From Actimicrobium sp035984655 (GTDB taxonomy: Bacteria > Pseudomonadota > Gammaproteobacteria > Burkholderiales > Burkholderiaceae_D): DNA of 64,000 nt. The stretch spans positions 1 to 64,000 of the forward strand of contig NZ_JAXCHT010000024.1 in NCBI RefSeq assembly GCF_035984655.1, written 5' to 3'. The notes beneath the pieces are model-generated. The model worked only from the letters and a program-made list of their open reading frames with translations. It was not told where the DNA came from and searched no databases. Positions 41,994 to 50,441 of the stretch are shown one piece after another. Positions within the stretch are counted from its first letter, which is position 1, and every line of letters begins with the position of its first letter. Position numbers and translations under genes: made by a program.

Positions 41994-42224
41994 ATGCCCA
42001 GCACAATTGTGCATCACACGATCAGCATCATTACGCTCGACGCTGGCGAGGTCATGCTGGACCATTGTCAGGACGGCGATATCGCGCTGGTGCAGCAGGA
42101 CGACGGCTGGTGGGTCAATTTCATTGGCGAAGATGGCGCCGTCGATGGGTATGAGACGCCGTTCGACAGTTACAACAAGGCACTCGGGACTGCCAAGGCA
42201 GCGGCTGAATTTGCCGCCGAATAG
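41994..42224 (+). CDS. Small conserved-looking protein of unknown function
   Basis: A 76-residue protein starting MPSTIVHHTISIITLD. It is acidic, with a GDIALVQQDDGWWVNFIGED central segment and no signal or membrane helix. The open frame extends to 41796 but upstream codons overlap the divergent zinc-ribbon gene's start region. The stop lies 2 bp from the hemW stop on the other strand. I do not recognise the family. Confidence 0.6.
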   Translation: MPSTIVHHTISIITLDAGEVMLDHCQDGDIALVQQDDGWWVNFIGEDGAVDGYETPFDSYNKALGTAKAAAEFAAE

Positions 42225-42226
42225 GT

Positions 42227-43468
42227 TCAGTCGACCAGGAACAGTTGTTGCAGATCGTTCAGGAAGCGCTGCCCCAGCAGCGTGGGCCGGATCAATTTGT
42301 GGTCGCGATACAGCAACCCCTTTGCCTCCGCCGCATTGAGCGCTGCCTCGATCGCATTCAATCCCAACCCGGTCCGCTCGGAGAACAGGTTGGGTTCGAA
42401 GCCCGCCGTCAGCCGCAACGTGTTGAGCATGAATTCGAAGCCCAGATCCGAACGGCCAATCTCGACCTCCTCTTCGATCGCATGGCCGGCTGCCATCTGT
42501 TGCATGTACGCCTTGGGTTGCTTGAAGCGCGCCTGCCGCACGATCCGGTGCGGGAACGACAGCTTCGAATGCGCCCCTGCGCCGATGCCGAGATAGTCGC
42601 CAAACTGCCAGTAATTCAGATTGTGGCGGGCTTGCCGGCCCGGCTGCGCGTACGCCGATATCTCATAGTGCTGGTAGCCGGCCGCCGTGGTGGCGTCGCT
42701 GATCATGTCCTGCATCTCGGCGCTGAGGTCATCGTCCGGCACGCTCGGCGGAAACTTGGCAAAGTAGGTGTTCGGCTCCATCGTCAGGTGATACAGCGAC
42801 AGATGCGGCGGCGCGAAGGCCAGTGCGGTGCGGATGTCCTCGGTTGCCTGCGCCATGGTCTGCGATGGCAGCGCGTACATCAGATCCAGATTGAAGTTAT
42901 CAAATGTCGCATGCGCAATCTCGACCGCGCGGCGCGCCTCGTCATCATTGTGAATCCGCCCCAGCGCACGCAGGTGCTGTGCATTGAAGCTCTGGATCCC
43001 GATCGACAGCCGATTGATGCCACTGGCCCGATAGGAACGGAATTTCTCGACTTCGAAGGTGCCCGGATTGGCTTCCATGGTGATTTCCGCCGCGCCGTCG
43101 AGCGGCAACAGCGTGCGCACATCCGACATCAGGCGATCCAGACCGGCGGCAGACATCAGGCTGGGCGTGCCGCCGCCGATGAAAATCGTATAGATCTTGC
43201 GTCCCCAGATCAGCGGCAGCGCGCTCTCGAGGTCGGCGCGCAAGGCGTCGAGGTATTCCTCTTCCGGAAAACCACCCTGCGCTTCATGCGAATTGAAGTC
43301 GCAGTACGGGCACTTCTTCACGCACCACGGAAAGTGGATGTACAGAGCCAGCGGCGGCAGCGCGGACAAATTGATGATGCCCGGCTTGAGGTAGGCATTG
43401 GCGGCCGTTGCGGCATCGGCACGCGCAATCACAGGTCGGCTGTCACGCACGGGAATGATCGGGATCAT
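42227..43468 (-). CDS. hemW: Radical SAM heme chaperone HemW
   Basis: A 413-residue protein of the HemW family (formerly annotated as oxygen-independent coproporphyrinogen oxidase), which inserts heme into respiratory proteins. The radical-SAM cluster motif is CVKKCPYCDF, preceded by LALYIHFPW. TIFIGGGTPSLMSAAGLDRL, GINRLSIGIQSFNAQHLRALG and the HemW C-terminal domain with LGFEFMLNTLRL follow. Its start overlaps the rdgB stop by four bases (ATGA), giving the coupled unit rph-rdgB-hemW. Confidence 0.95.
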   Translation of the reverse strand: MIPIIPVRDSRPVIARADAATAANAYLKPGIINLSALPPLALYIHFPWCVKKCPYCDFNSHEAQGGFPEEEYLDALRADLESALPLIWGRKIYTIFIGGGTPSLMSAAGLDRLMSDVRTLLPLDGAAEITMEANPGTFEVEKFRSYRASGINRLSIGIQSFNAQHLRALGRIHNDDEARRAVEIAHATFDNFNLDLMYALPSQTMAQATEDIRTALAFAPPHLSLYHLTMEPNTYFAKFPPSVPDDDLSAEMQDMISDATTAAGYQHYEISAYAQPGRQARHNLNYWQFGDYLGIGAGAHSKLSFPHRIVRQARFKQPKAYMQQMAAGHAIEEEVEIGRSDLGFEFMLNTLRLTAGFEPNLFSERTGLGLNAIEAALNAAEAKGLLYRDHKLIRPTLLGQRFLNDLQQLFLVD

Positions 43469-44058
43469 CGCAATTTTTCAATCAGCGCACGCAGGGCCTG
43501 GCCGCGATGCGACAGCGCGTTTTTTTCGGCCGCGGACAGTTCGGCTGCGGTGCGCTGCAAGCCATCGACCATGAAATACGGGTCGTAGCCAAAGCCGCCG
43601 GCGCCGCGCGGGTCCGACACGATGACGCCATCCCAGCGGCCGTCGGCGATCACCGGTTGCGGATCGTCAGCATGCCGCACGTACACCAGCACGCAATAGT
43701 AATAGGCGCTCCGGTCGGCCTGATCGGCCAGGTCGGCGATCAGCTTGTCGCAATTGCGCGCATCCGATTTCGGTTCGCCGGCATAGCGCGCCGATTGCAC
43801 GCCGGGCCGCCCCCCGAGCGCATTGACACACACACCCGAATCGTCGGCCAGCGCCGGCAAGCCGGTCAGGCGCGCCGCGTGGCGGGCTTTTTCCAGCGCA
43901 TTTTCAACGAAGGTCAGATGTGGCTCGTCGGCTTCCGGCACAGCGAACTCGGCCTGGGACAGCACCTCCATGCCGATGGTGGCGAACAGCGCGCCGAACT
44001 CCTTGAGCTTGCCCGGGTTGTTCGATGCCAGTACCAGCTTGTTTTGTGCAGCGTGCAT
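43465..44058 (-). CDS. rdgB: Non-canonical purine NTP pyrophosphatase RdgB/HAM1
   Basis: A 197-residue house-cleaning enzyme that hydrolyses ITP, dITP and XTP to prevent their incorporation into nucleic acids. The start LVLASNNPGKLKEFGALF, the metal-binding ADDSGVCVNALGGRPGVQSARYAG block (seen as ADDSGV and SARYAG) and the C-terminal SHRGQALRAL are complete. It starts 2 bp after the rph stop and overlaps hemW by four bases. Confidence 0.97.
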   Translation of the reverse strand: MHAAQNKLVLASNNPGKLKEFGALFATIGMEVLSQAEFAVPEADEPHLTFVENALEKARHAARLTGLPALADDSGVCVNALGGRPGVQSARYAGEPKSDARNCDKLIADLADQADRSAYYYCVLVYVRHADDPQPVIADGRWDGVIVSDPRGAGGFGYDPYFMVDGLQRTAAELSAAEKNALSHRGQALRALIEKLR

Positions 44059-44060
44059 GA

Positions 44061-44789
44061 CTACAGTCCGAGTTCGCGTTTCTGCAGAACGATCAGGTCG
44101 CGAATGCCGCCATCGGCCAGGTCAAGCAGCCGGTTCATCGTGGCACGGTCAAATGCAGCGCCTTCCGCGGTGCCCTGCACTTCGACAAAGTGACCGGCGT
44201 CGGTCATCACCACGTTCATGTCGGTGTCGCAGTTGGCGTCTTCGTCGTAGTCCAGGTCCAGCACCGGCATGCCCTGATATACGCCAACCGAAATCGCAGC
44301 GACGAAATGCTTCAGCGGCACCGCCTCCAGTTTGCCGGCGGTTACCAGCTTCGAAAATGCGTCGTAGGCGGCGACCATCGCACCGGTAATGGCTGCGGTG
44401 CGGGTGCCGCCATCGGCCTGAATCACGTCGCAATCGAGTTGCAGGGTGCGCTCGCCGAAACCCGACAGATCGAATGCGGCGCGCAACGAACGGCCAATCA
44501 GCCGCTGGATTTCCTGGGTGCGGCCGGATTGCTTGCCGCGCGCCGCTTCACGGTCCATGCGGGTGTGCGTCGAGCGCGGCAGCATGCCGTATTCGGCGGT
44601 CATCCAGCCCTGCCCTTTGCCCTTCAGGAAGCCCGGCACCTTGTCTTCGATACTGGCGGTGCAAATCACCTTGGTGTGACCGAATTCGATCAGTACCGAA
44701 CCTTCGGCATGTTTGGTGTAATGACGGGTAAGGCGTACGGCACGCAGTGCATCAGCGGCGCGGCCGCTGGGACGGGATTGAAACGACAT
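44061..44789 (-). CDS. rph: Ribonuclease PH
   Basis: A 242-residue phosphorolytic 3'-5' exoribonuclease that trims tRNA 3' ends. RPSGRAADALRAVRLTRHY at the N-terminus, then GKGQGWMTAEYGMLPRSTH, EIQRLIGRSLRAAFDL and the phosphate-site GGTRTAAITGAMVAAYDA are full family blocks. Length matches E. coli RNase PH. It heads rdgB and hemW and follows the PP2C phosphatase gene after 5 bp, so the whole set from the kinase at 46790 may be cotranscribed. Confidence 0.97.
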   Translation of the reverse strand: MSFQSRPSGRAADALRAVRLTRHYTKHAEGSVLIEFGHTKVICTASIEDKVPGFLKGKGQGWMTAEYGMLPRSTHTRMDREAARGKQSGRTQEIQRLIGRSLRAAFDLSGFGERTLQLDCDVIQADGGTRTAAITGAMVAAYDAFSKLVTAGKLEAVPLKHFVAAISVGVYQGMPVLDLDYDEDANCDTDMNVVMTDAGHFVEVQGTAEGAAFDRATMNRLLDLADGGIRDLIVLQKRELGL

Positions 44790-44794
44790 GGAGT

Positions 44795-45724
44795 TTAGTT
44801 CCTGGAAGTGATACGGGAGGATTTTTCGATGGCGCCGCGAATTTCTTCGATCGCCTTTTCGATTTCATTTTCATCAAAGCTGTCGCCAGGCTCCAGATCG
44901 GCCGCGCGCGGCGACTGGATCGTGGTGGTGATGGTGCCGACCGGCAGCACGTTGGTCGTGATGGTGTTGGGATCGGTGACGCTGCTGCCGCTTTCCCACA
45001 TCATCGCCAGCGCAGTGACGTTGTCGCCATGCTTGCCGCCGATCCCGGTGGCGGTACTGATCAGCTCGGGCACCGCGCGCACGATGGTGTTGTTCTGCAA
45101 GCGCTGCGCCAGCACATGATCGGGCAGCACGCCCCACAAGCCGTCCGAGCACAACAACATCACGTCGCCCGCCTGCAGGCTGGCACGGCGCGAGATTTCG
45201 ACGATCGGCATGTTGGGCGCACCGAGACAATTGAACAGCTTGTTGCGATCCGGGTGCGTGGCGCGCTCGGATGGATCGGCGCGTCCCTGTGCAATCAGTG
45301 TTTCGATGCGCGAATGGTCGCGCGTGCGCGCCAGGATCTGGCCATCGCGCAGCCAGTACAGGCGCGAGTCGCCGCAATGCGCCCAGAACGCGGTGTTGTG
45401 CTGGATCAGGCAGGCGACGATGGTGGTGCGCGGCGTCTCGGGCAAATTATTGATCGCGCGGTAGCGGTGGATTTCGCGGTGCGCGGCAAAAAAACTGTCC
45501 TCAAGAAAGCGCTCCGGCTTCTTCACATACGGATTCGCGCTTTGCTGAAACAGTGCACCCACCGTCTGCATCGCGATGGTGGCCGCGACTTCGCCCTGCA
45601 AGTGACCGCCCATGCCATCGGCCAGCAGCAGCAGCAGCGCGTCGCGCGTGAAGCTGTAGCCCATCCGGTCCTGATTGGTCTTGCGGCCGCCAATATGGCT
45701 TTCCTGGTAAACAGAGAATCGCAT
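44795..45724 (-). CDS. PP2C-type serine/threonine protein phosphatase
   Basis: A 309-residue PPM-family phosphatase that would reverse phosphorylation by the adjacent kinase. Metal-binding motifs are RKTNQDRMGYSF, LLLADGMGGHLQGEVAA, WAHCGDSRLYWLRDG and VMLLCSDGLWG. The C-terminal 70 residues are acidic and lie outside the fold. The start MRFSVYQESHIGGRK at 45724 fits the family; the frame extends to 45763. It lies 58 bp after the kinase and 5 bp before rph. Confidence 0.93.
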   Translation of the reverse strand: MRFSVYQESHIGGRKTNQDRMGYSFTRDALLLLLADGMGGHLQGEVAATIAMQTVGALFQQSANPYVKKPERFLEDSFFAAHREIHRYRAINNLPETPRTTIVACLIQHNTAFWAHCGDSRLYWLRDGQILARTRDHSRIETLIAQGRADPSERATHPDRNKLFNCLGAPNMPIVEISRRASLQAGDVMLLCSDGLWGVLPDHVLAQRLQNNTIVRAVPELISTATGIGGKHGDNVTALAMMWESGSSVTDPNTITTNVLPVGTITTTIQSPRAADLEPGDSFDENEIEKAIEEIRGAIEKSSRITSRN

Positions 45725-45782
45725 GAGTAGGTTGTGACATCCATGGTGAAACAATAAACGCAAACGCCGTCACGGCGACCAG

Positions 45783-46790
45783 TCAGGGCACGTTATCCTG
45801 AATGGTCGAGGCGCCAAACTTGTCCTTCTTGCCCTTGCCGCTGAAAATGCCGGCGACCTTGTGCATCGCATCGACCAGGGCATCGGTGACCTTCTTTTCC
45901 GGCACCGGTTCCAGCAACGCCTTCTGCAGCGCAAACACGCTCTGCGGCCGCTCCAGCGGATCGATCATCAGACTCCAGCGGATTACCTGAATCAATTCCG
46001 GCGAGTAGATGCCTTCCAGCTTGCGCAAATGACCTTCCATCTTGTCGTTGATCTTGCGCTGGTCGGCAGGCTGCGGCGGCGCGCCGACCATGCAGGCGAA
46101 GATCGATGCACCAATGCTGTAGATGTCGGTCCACGGCCCCAGGTTGCCATTCTTCGAATACAGCTCCGGCGGAGCAAAGCCGGGCGTGTACATCGGATAC
46201 AGCTTCGGCAGATCGGCTTTCAATGTCTGTCGCGCCGCACCGAAGTCGAGCAGGATCGGCGTGCCGTCCACGCGCAAATAAATATTGGCCGGTTTCAGAT
46301 CCAGATGCAGCAATTTGTTGGTGTGGACTTCGCGCAGGCCGTTCATGACCTGGCTGAACATCTTGCGAATGAAGCGCTCCGACACCAGCGGCTTTTCGCC
46401 CTTGTCGCGGCGGCGCAGGATGTGATCCTGCAGCGAGCGGCCGGACTCGTACGCCATTACCATGTAGACCGTATCGTTGGCGCGAAAAAAATTGACCACG
46501 CTGACCACGTTCGGATGCGAGATGCGCGCCAGCGCCCGTCCCTCTTCGAAAAAACACTTGAGGCCAATACGGAAGATAGGCAGGTTTTCCGGTGAAATCG
46601 CCGGCACCAGTTCGCCCGGTTCGCGCAGTGCCAGCGAGCTTGGCAGATATTCCTTGATCGCCACCGCATTGCCATCTTCGTCATAGGCCAGATAGACAAT
46701 ACTGAACCCGCCCGAGGCGATTTTCTTTACAATACGATAGCCGGAAATTTCAAGTCCGTCTGGCAGGGGTGCATTATTTTGTGCTGCCAT
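45783..46790 (-). CDS. Serine/threonine protein kinase
   Basis: A 335-residue cytoplasmic Hanks-type kinase with no membrane segment. IASGGFSIVYLAYD is the glycine loop and VAIKEYLPSSLA has the ATP-binding Lys. The catalytic loop reads LHLDLKPANIYL, so the usual HRD is HLD; the catalytic Asp is kept. LLDFGAARQT is the DFG motif and PGFAPPELY the APE-like segment. IKEYLP and GAARQ place it in the bacterial subgroup that often pairs with a PP2C phosphatase, which follows here. Divergent from yicC with 149 bp between them. Confidence 0.93.
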   Translation of the reverse strand: MAAQNNAPLPDGLEISGYRIVKKIASGGFSIVYLAYDEDGNAVAIKEYLPSSLALREPGELVPAISPENLPIFRIGLKCFFEEGRALARISHPNVVSVVNFFRANDTVYMVMAYESGRSLQDHILRRRDKGEKPLVSERFIRKMFSQVMNGLREVHTNKLLHLDLKPANIYLRVDGTPILLDFGAARQTLKADLPKLYPMYTPGFAPPELYSKNGNLGPWTDIYSIGASIFACMVGAPPQPADQRKINDKMEGHLRKLEGIYSPELIQVIRWSLMIDPLERPQSVFALQKALLEPVPEKKVTDALVDAMHKVAGIFSGKGKKDKFGASTIQDNVP

Positions 46791-46939
46791 GATTTCCTAA
46801 TGCAGAGTGGGAAGCGGCGGCGCCATGTGCGCCAGATCAGCTTGTCAAAAATGCATGGCGACGATCCGCGCGCAACGCCATTTTGCTTGGATTGTGTGGA
46901 TAAATCCCAGATTTGTAAAGAACAACCGAGGACGCAATT

Positions 46940-47854
46940 TTGACAATCAGCAGTATGACCGGTTACGCCGTGGTCACCCGGGAAAGCTCGGGCGGCACCC
47001 TGACAATCGAGATCAAAAGCGTTAACTCGCGCTTCCTCGACCTGCAATTTCGCATCAACGACGATCTGCGTGCACTCGAACCGATGCTGCGCGAAGCGAT
47101 CGTCGCCCGCATCACGCGCGGCAAGGTCGAATGCCGCATCAGCTTCGGCCGCAAGGCCGCCAGCGGCGACACCCAGCGCGTCAACACCACGCTGCTCAAG
47201 TCGCTGGCCATGCTGCAGGCCGAGGTACGCGCGCAATTCTCAGCCGCAGCGCCGCTGACAGTGCATGAGCTGCTGCGCTGGCCCGGTGTCATCGAGGACG
47301 CCGAACTCGCCGAAGACAGCCTGCAGGCCGACGCGGCACTGGCCATCGCACAGGCACTGAATGCATTCGTCGAATCGCGCGAACGCGAAGGCGCTGCCCT
47401 GGCCGCGACGCTGATTACCCGCATCGACAGCATGGAAGCCATCGTGGTGCGCATCACGCCGCTGATCCCGCAGATGATCGCGCAATTCCAGCAGAAGTCG
47501 ATCGACCGCCTCGAAGAAGCACTCGGACTGGCACTACAGAAACCAACCGGCGCGACCCCCACGTTGTCGCGCGACGAAGTGCTGGAACGGATTCGCCAGG
47601 AAGTGACCATGTATGGCATCCGCATCGACGTCGCCGAAGAATTGTCGCGCCTGACCGCCCACCTGGACGAAACCCGGCACATCCTCAAGAAAGGTGGTCA
47701 GGTTGGCAAGCGCCTCGACTTCATGATGCAGGAGCTCAATCGCGAAGCCAACACGGTCGGCTCCAAGGCCGCGCTGAAGGAACTGGCCGATGCATCGATG
47801 GAATTGAAACTGCTGATCGATCAGATGCGCGAGCAGGTGCAAAACCTCGAATGA
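46940..47854 (+). CDS. yicC: YicC-family endoribonuclease
   Basis: A 304-residue protein with the YicC-like N-terminal domain starting TISSMTGYAVVTRES and the conserved C-terminal domain: EVTMYGIRIDVAEELSRL, HLDETRHILKKGGQVGKRLD and FMMQELNREANTVGSKA. E. coli YicC is an endoribonuclease implicated in small-RNA decay. The TTG at 46940 is chosen because family members start with a few residues before SMTGYA, and GAGGA lies upstream; an ATG at 46955 is the alternative. It often neighbours gmk and rpoZ, but those are not seen here. Confidence 0.95.
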   Translation: MTISSMTGYAVVTRESSGGTLTIEIKSVNSRFLDLQFRINDDLRALEPMLREAIVARITRGKVECRISFGRKAASGDTQRVNTTLLKSLAMLQAEVRAQFSAAAPLTVHELLRWPGVIEDAELAEDSLQADAALAIAQALNAFVESREREGAALAATLITRIDSMEAIVVRITPLIPQMIAQFQQKSIDRLEEALGLALQKPTGATPTLSRDEVLERIRQEVTMYGIRIDVAEELSRLTAHLDETRHILKKGGQVGKRLDFMMQELNREANTVGSKAALKELADASMELKLLIDQMREQVQNLE

Positions 47855-47892
47855 CGCCGGCTAGCGTCATCCACGGCGCATTAGTGCGCCGT
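47851..47892. terminator. Two hairpins between convergent yicC and membrane-protein gene
   Basis: ATGACGC/GCGTCAT (47851-47870, loop CGGCTA) overlaps the yicC stop, and ACGGCGCA/TGCGCCGT (47873-47892, loop TTAG) overlaps the stop of the opposing gene. Both are perfect. With no T-run they are unusual as intrinsic terminators, but the convergent layout fits a bidirectional stop. Confidence 0.55.
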
Positions 47893-48639
47893 CGTAGCGG
47901 CGCGCTGCCGAAACAACAGAATGCCGGCCAGGATGAACGCGAACAGTGCCGCTGAAGCGGTATACCGGCTCAACGCCAGCCCGCCAGCGCTGACAGGTTT
48001 ATCCAGAAAATCGCCGACCACGGCACCGAGTGGACGGGTCAGAATGAATGCCGCCCAAAACAATGCCGTGCGGGAGATCCTGGTACAGCAGTAGCCGGCG
48101 ACGACCAGCGCCAGCATGGCGCCGAACACCAGCGCTGCGCCGGTGTAGCCAAGGCCGGCGGTGTCAGCAGTCCAGTCGCCCAGCGCCGTCCCCAGCGTCT
48201 GGGAAAACATGATGGTCACCCAATAGAACATTTCCGCTCGCGACGTGCTGATCGTGCTGACCGAGACCGAACCGAGCAGGCGGTGCCACAGGAACAGCGA
48301 ACCCATCAGTAACGTCAGCAGGACGATGGAGCCGCCCGCATAGCCAATCCCCAGCGAGCGGTCGGCAAAATCCGCCAATGTCGTGCCTACCGTCGTGGTC
48401 GCAATAATGGTGGCCCAGTACAGGATCGGGTGAAACAACTTGGCCTTGATCTGCGCCGTGACTGCCGCAAGGAAGATGACCATGAAAATCGCCGTGCTGA
48501 TCAGATACCCCAGATTCATTGACATCGAAACCGCATCGCCCCCCGTTTCGCCCAACGTGGTGGCCGCGATCTTGATGATCCAGAAAATCAGGGTGACCTC
48601 CGGGACCTTGCTCAAGCTCGTTTGCGCTGCTGTGGACAT
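47881..48639 (-). CDS. Membrane protein with four internal repeats (COG4705-like)
   Basis: A 252-residue integral membrane protein with eight or so hydrophobic segments. Four repeats share a T-x-x-x-x-L-G-[ET]-x-x-[GA]-D core: ATTLGETGGD, GTTLADFADR, SQTLGTALGDW and TRPLGAVVGDF, each followed by a helix. This fits the COG4705 family of uncharacterised membrane-anchored proteins; conserved acidic residues inside helices suggest ion or metal handling, which is inference. Start at 48639 (MSTAAQTSLSKVPEV), with GGCGGATTCCTT upstream; the frame extends to 48807 into the msrA promoter. Confidence 0.82.
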   Translation of the reverse strand: MSTAAQTSLSKVPEVTLIFWIIKIAATTLGETGGDAVSMSMNLGYLISTAIFMVIFLAAVTAQIKAKLFHPILYWATIIATTTVGTTLADFADRSLGIGYAGGSIVLLTLLMGSLFLWHRLLGSVSVSTISTSRAEMFYWVTIMFSQTLGTALGDWTADTAGLGYTGAALVFGAMLALVVAGYCCTRISRTALFWAAFILTRPLGAVVGDFLDKPVSAGGLALSRYTASAALFAFILAGILLFRQRAATTAH

Positions 48640-48833
48640 AAGGAATCCGCCTTTGATAATAGTGTGCAGTTCTCGGCGGCCGGAGGCCGCGAAAGACCCA
48701 ATCTTACGGGTACCGACATCGAGTGACGATCTACTGTAAGGTAATCCCTTGACGCACCGACTGACCGAGACGACCCTGTGACCACTGCGGCACAGTTGAT
48801 CACTCACGTTAAAAATCCGAAACAGGAGGCACT

Positions 48834-49562
48834 ATGCAATCCATCCAGCTTAACAGGCTCTCGCTGCGCAGCACCGCACTCACCATCGCGTTGACCGCTC
48901 TGCTCCTTGGTGCCAGCGCCGGTTGCACGGCTGCGGGCGAGGAGTACCGCGCGATTGCCGCATACAGCGGCAAGGTCACCGAACCTGCCACGGCAACAGA
49001 GGCCGTTGCCGTCTTTGCCGGAGGTTGCTTCTGGGGCGTGCAAGGCGTGTTCCAGCATGTACGCGGCGTCACCAACGCGGTGTCGGGCTATGCCGGCGGC
49101 GATAGCGCGACGGCCAAGTATGAGGACGTCGGCACGGGTTCGACCGGCCATGCCGAAGCCGTTCGCGTTACGTATGATCCGCACAAGGTCAGTTATGCGC
49201 AGCTGCTGCATATCTACTTTTCAGTCGCGCATGATCCGACCCAGCTCAATCGACAGGGGCCGGATTCCGGCACGCAGTACCGCTCTGCGATTTTCTCGCT
49301 CGACGCAGCGCAGGCCCGCGTGGCCGGCGACTACATTGCGCAACTGAACCAGTCGCATGTGTTCGGCGCACCGATCGCGACAAGGATCGAGCCGGGCCGT
49401 CAATTCTTCCCGGCCGAGGCATACCACCAGGATTTCCTGACGCAACATCCGACCCATCCGTACATCGTGATCAATGACTTGCCCAAGGTCGCCGCGTTGA
49501 AAAAACTGTTCCCGGCCGACTTTCGCGCTGATCCGGCGCTGGTGGCCACAGCGCACCGCTAA
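48834..49562 (+). CDS. msrA: Peptide-methionine (S)-S-oxide reductase MsrA, exported form
   Basis: A 242-residue repair enzyme reducing methionine-S-sulfoxide in proteins. The catalytic motif is FAGGCFWGVQGVF. GVTNAVSGYAGGDS, HAEAVRVTYDP and GTQYRSAIF are further family blocks. Unlike cytoplasmic MsrA it has an N-terminal signal sequence (ALTIALTALLLGASAGC) ending in a possible lipobox Cys, so it should act in the periplasm, either free or lipid-anchored. AGGAGG lies four bases before the ATG. No MsrB gene is seen nearby. Confidence 0.94.
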   Translation: MQSIQLNRLSLRSTALTIALTALLLGASAGCTAAGEEYRAIAAYSGKVTEPATATEAVAVFAGGCFWGVQGVFQHVRGVTNAVSGYAGGDSATAKYEDVGTGSTGHAEAVRVTYDPHKVSYAQLLHIYFSVAHDPTQLNRQGPDSGTQYRSAIFSLDAAQARVAGDYIAQLNQSHVFGAPIATRIEPGRQFFPAEAYHQDFLTQHPTHPYIVINDLPKVAALKKLFPADFRADPALVATAHR

Positions 49563-49805
49563 CAGTGCCGGCTTGCCCCGCCGGTGCGCATGAACCGGCG
49601 CGCATGCCAGACACCGCGAGGTCGGTGCCAGCCATTAAAAACTCCAGCCCGATGCGCCAGATCCGAAAGGGGAAAGCCCCGGGCGCAGGCTGGCTGCCGA
49701 CCGTGCTCAAGAATTGAACGTGCCAATGCATCGCTGTCCGGTTTCATTCGACTTAATGACGCGCGCAGGGTAGCCTTCGCCGGTTCCCCAGCCACAGGTC
49801 ATGCC
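49563..49805. other. Intergenic region between msrA and argO
   Basis: About 240 bp with no credible gene. Short open frames on both strands here show no family motif. It should hold the argO promoter; no divergent argP/lysG regulator is present, although that is a common partner. Confidence 0.4.
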
Positions 49806-50408
49806 ATGCCAACCGACTTCATCACCGGATTTTTTTCCGGCGCCGCGTTAATCATCGCCATCGGCGCGCAAAATGCCTTCGTGCTGCGCCAGGGGATTCG
49901 GCGCGAACATGTGCTGGCGGTGGTGCTGGTATGCGCCGGCGCCGACGCGTTGCTGATTGGCGCGGGCATCCTCGGGTTGGGTGCGCTGATCCAGTCCGCG
50001 CCGATGGCGATGAGCGTCGCGCGCTATGCCGGCGCGCTGTTTCTGATTGTGTACGGCGTTGCTGCCGCACGACGCGCGCTGAACCCGCACAGCCTTGCAG
50101 TAACCGGCTCGGCGGGATTGTCACTGACAGCGGCGCTGGCCGCGTGCCTGACCTTCACGTTTCTGAATCCGCATGTGTATCTCGACACCGTCATCCTGCT
50201 CGGCTCGCTGGCCAGCCAACGCGGCGAGAGCGGTCGCTGGGTGTTCGGGGCTGGTGCAATCTGCGCGAGTTTCGTCTGGTTCTTTTCGCTCGGATTCGGC
50301 GCACGTCTGCTCGCGCCATGGTTTCTCAAGCCAATCGCCTGGCGCGTGCTGGATATCCTGATCGCACTGATCATGTTCGCGCTCGGCGCAGCGCTGCTGG
50401 CCGGATAG
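49806..50408 (+). CDS. argO: LysE/ArgO-family amino-acid exporter
   Basis: A 200-residue inner-membrane protein with six predicted helices. IIAIGAQNAFVLRQGI near the N-terminus and LTFLNPHVYLDTVILLGS are the hallmark blocks of the LysE/ArgO family, which exports basic amino acids such as arginine and lysine. The ATG at 49806 (MPTDFITGFFSG) fits; the frame runs upstream to 49584 without similarity. Substrate is inferred from family. Confidence 0.93.
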   Translation: MPTDFITGFFSGAALIIAIGAQNAFVLRQGIRREHVLAVVLVCAGADALLIGAGILGLGALIQSAPMAMSVARYAGALFLIVYGVAAARRALNPHSLAVTGSAGLSLTAALAACLTFTFLNPHVYLDTVILLGSLASQRGESGRWVFGAGAICASFVWFFSLGFGARLLAPWFLKPIAWRVLDILIALIMFALGAALLAG

Positions 50409-50441
50409 CGCACCGCCCTGTTCGGCCGCAGGTGACGCGGC

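Noticed and set aside
49559..49795. Minus-strand 78-codon frame opposite the argO promoter, considered as an argP remnant
   Set aside because: No LysR helix-turn-helix motif; likely spurious.
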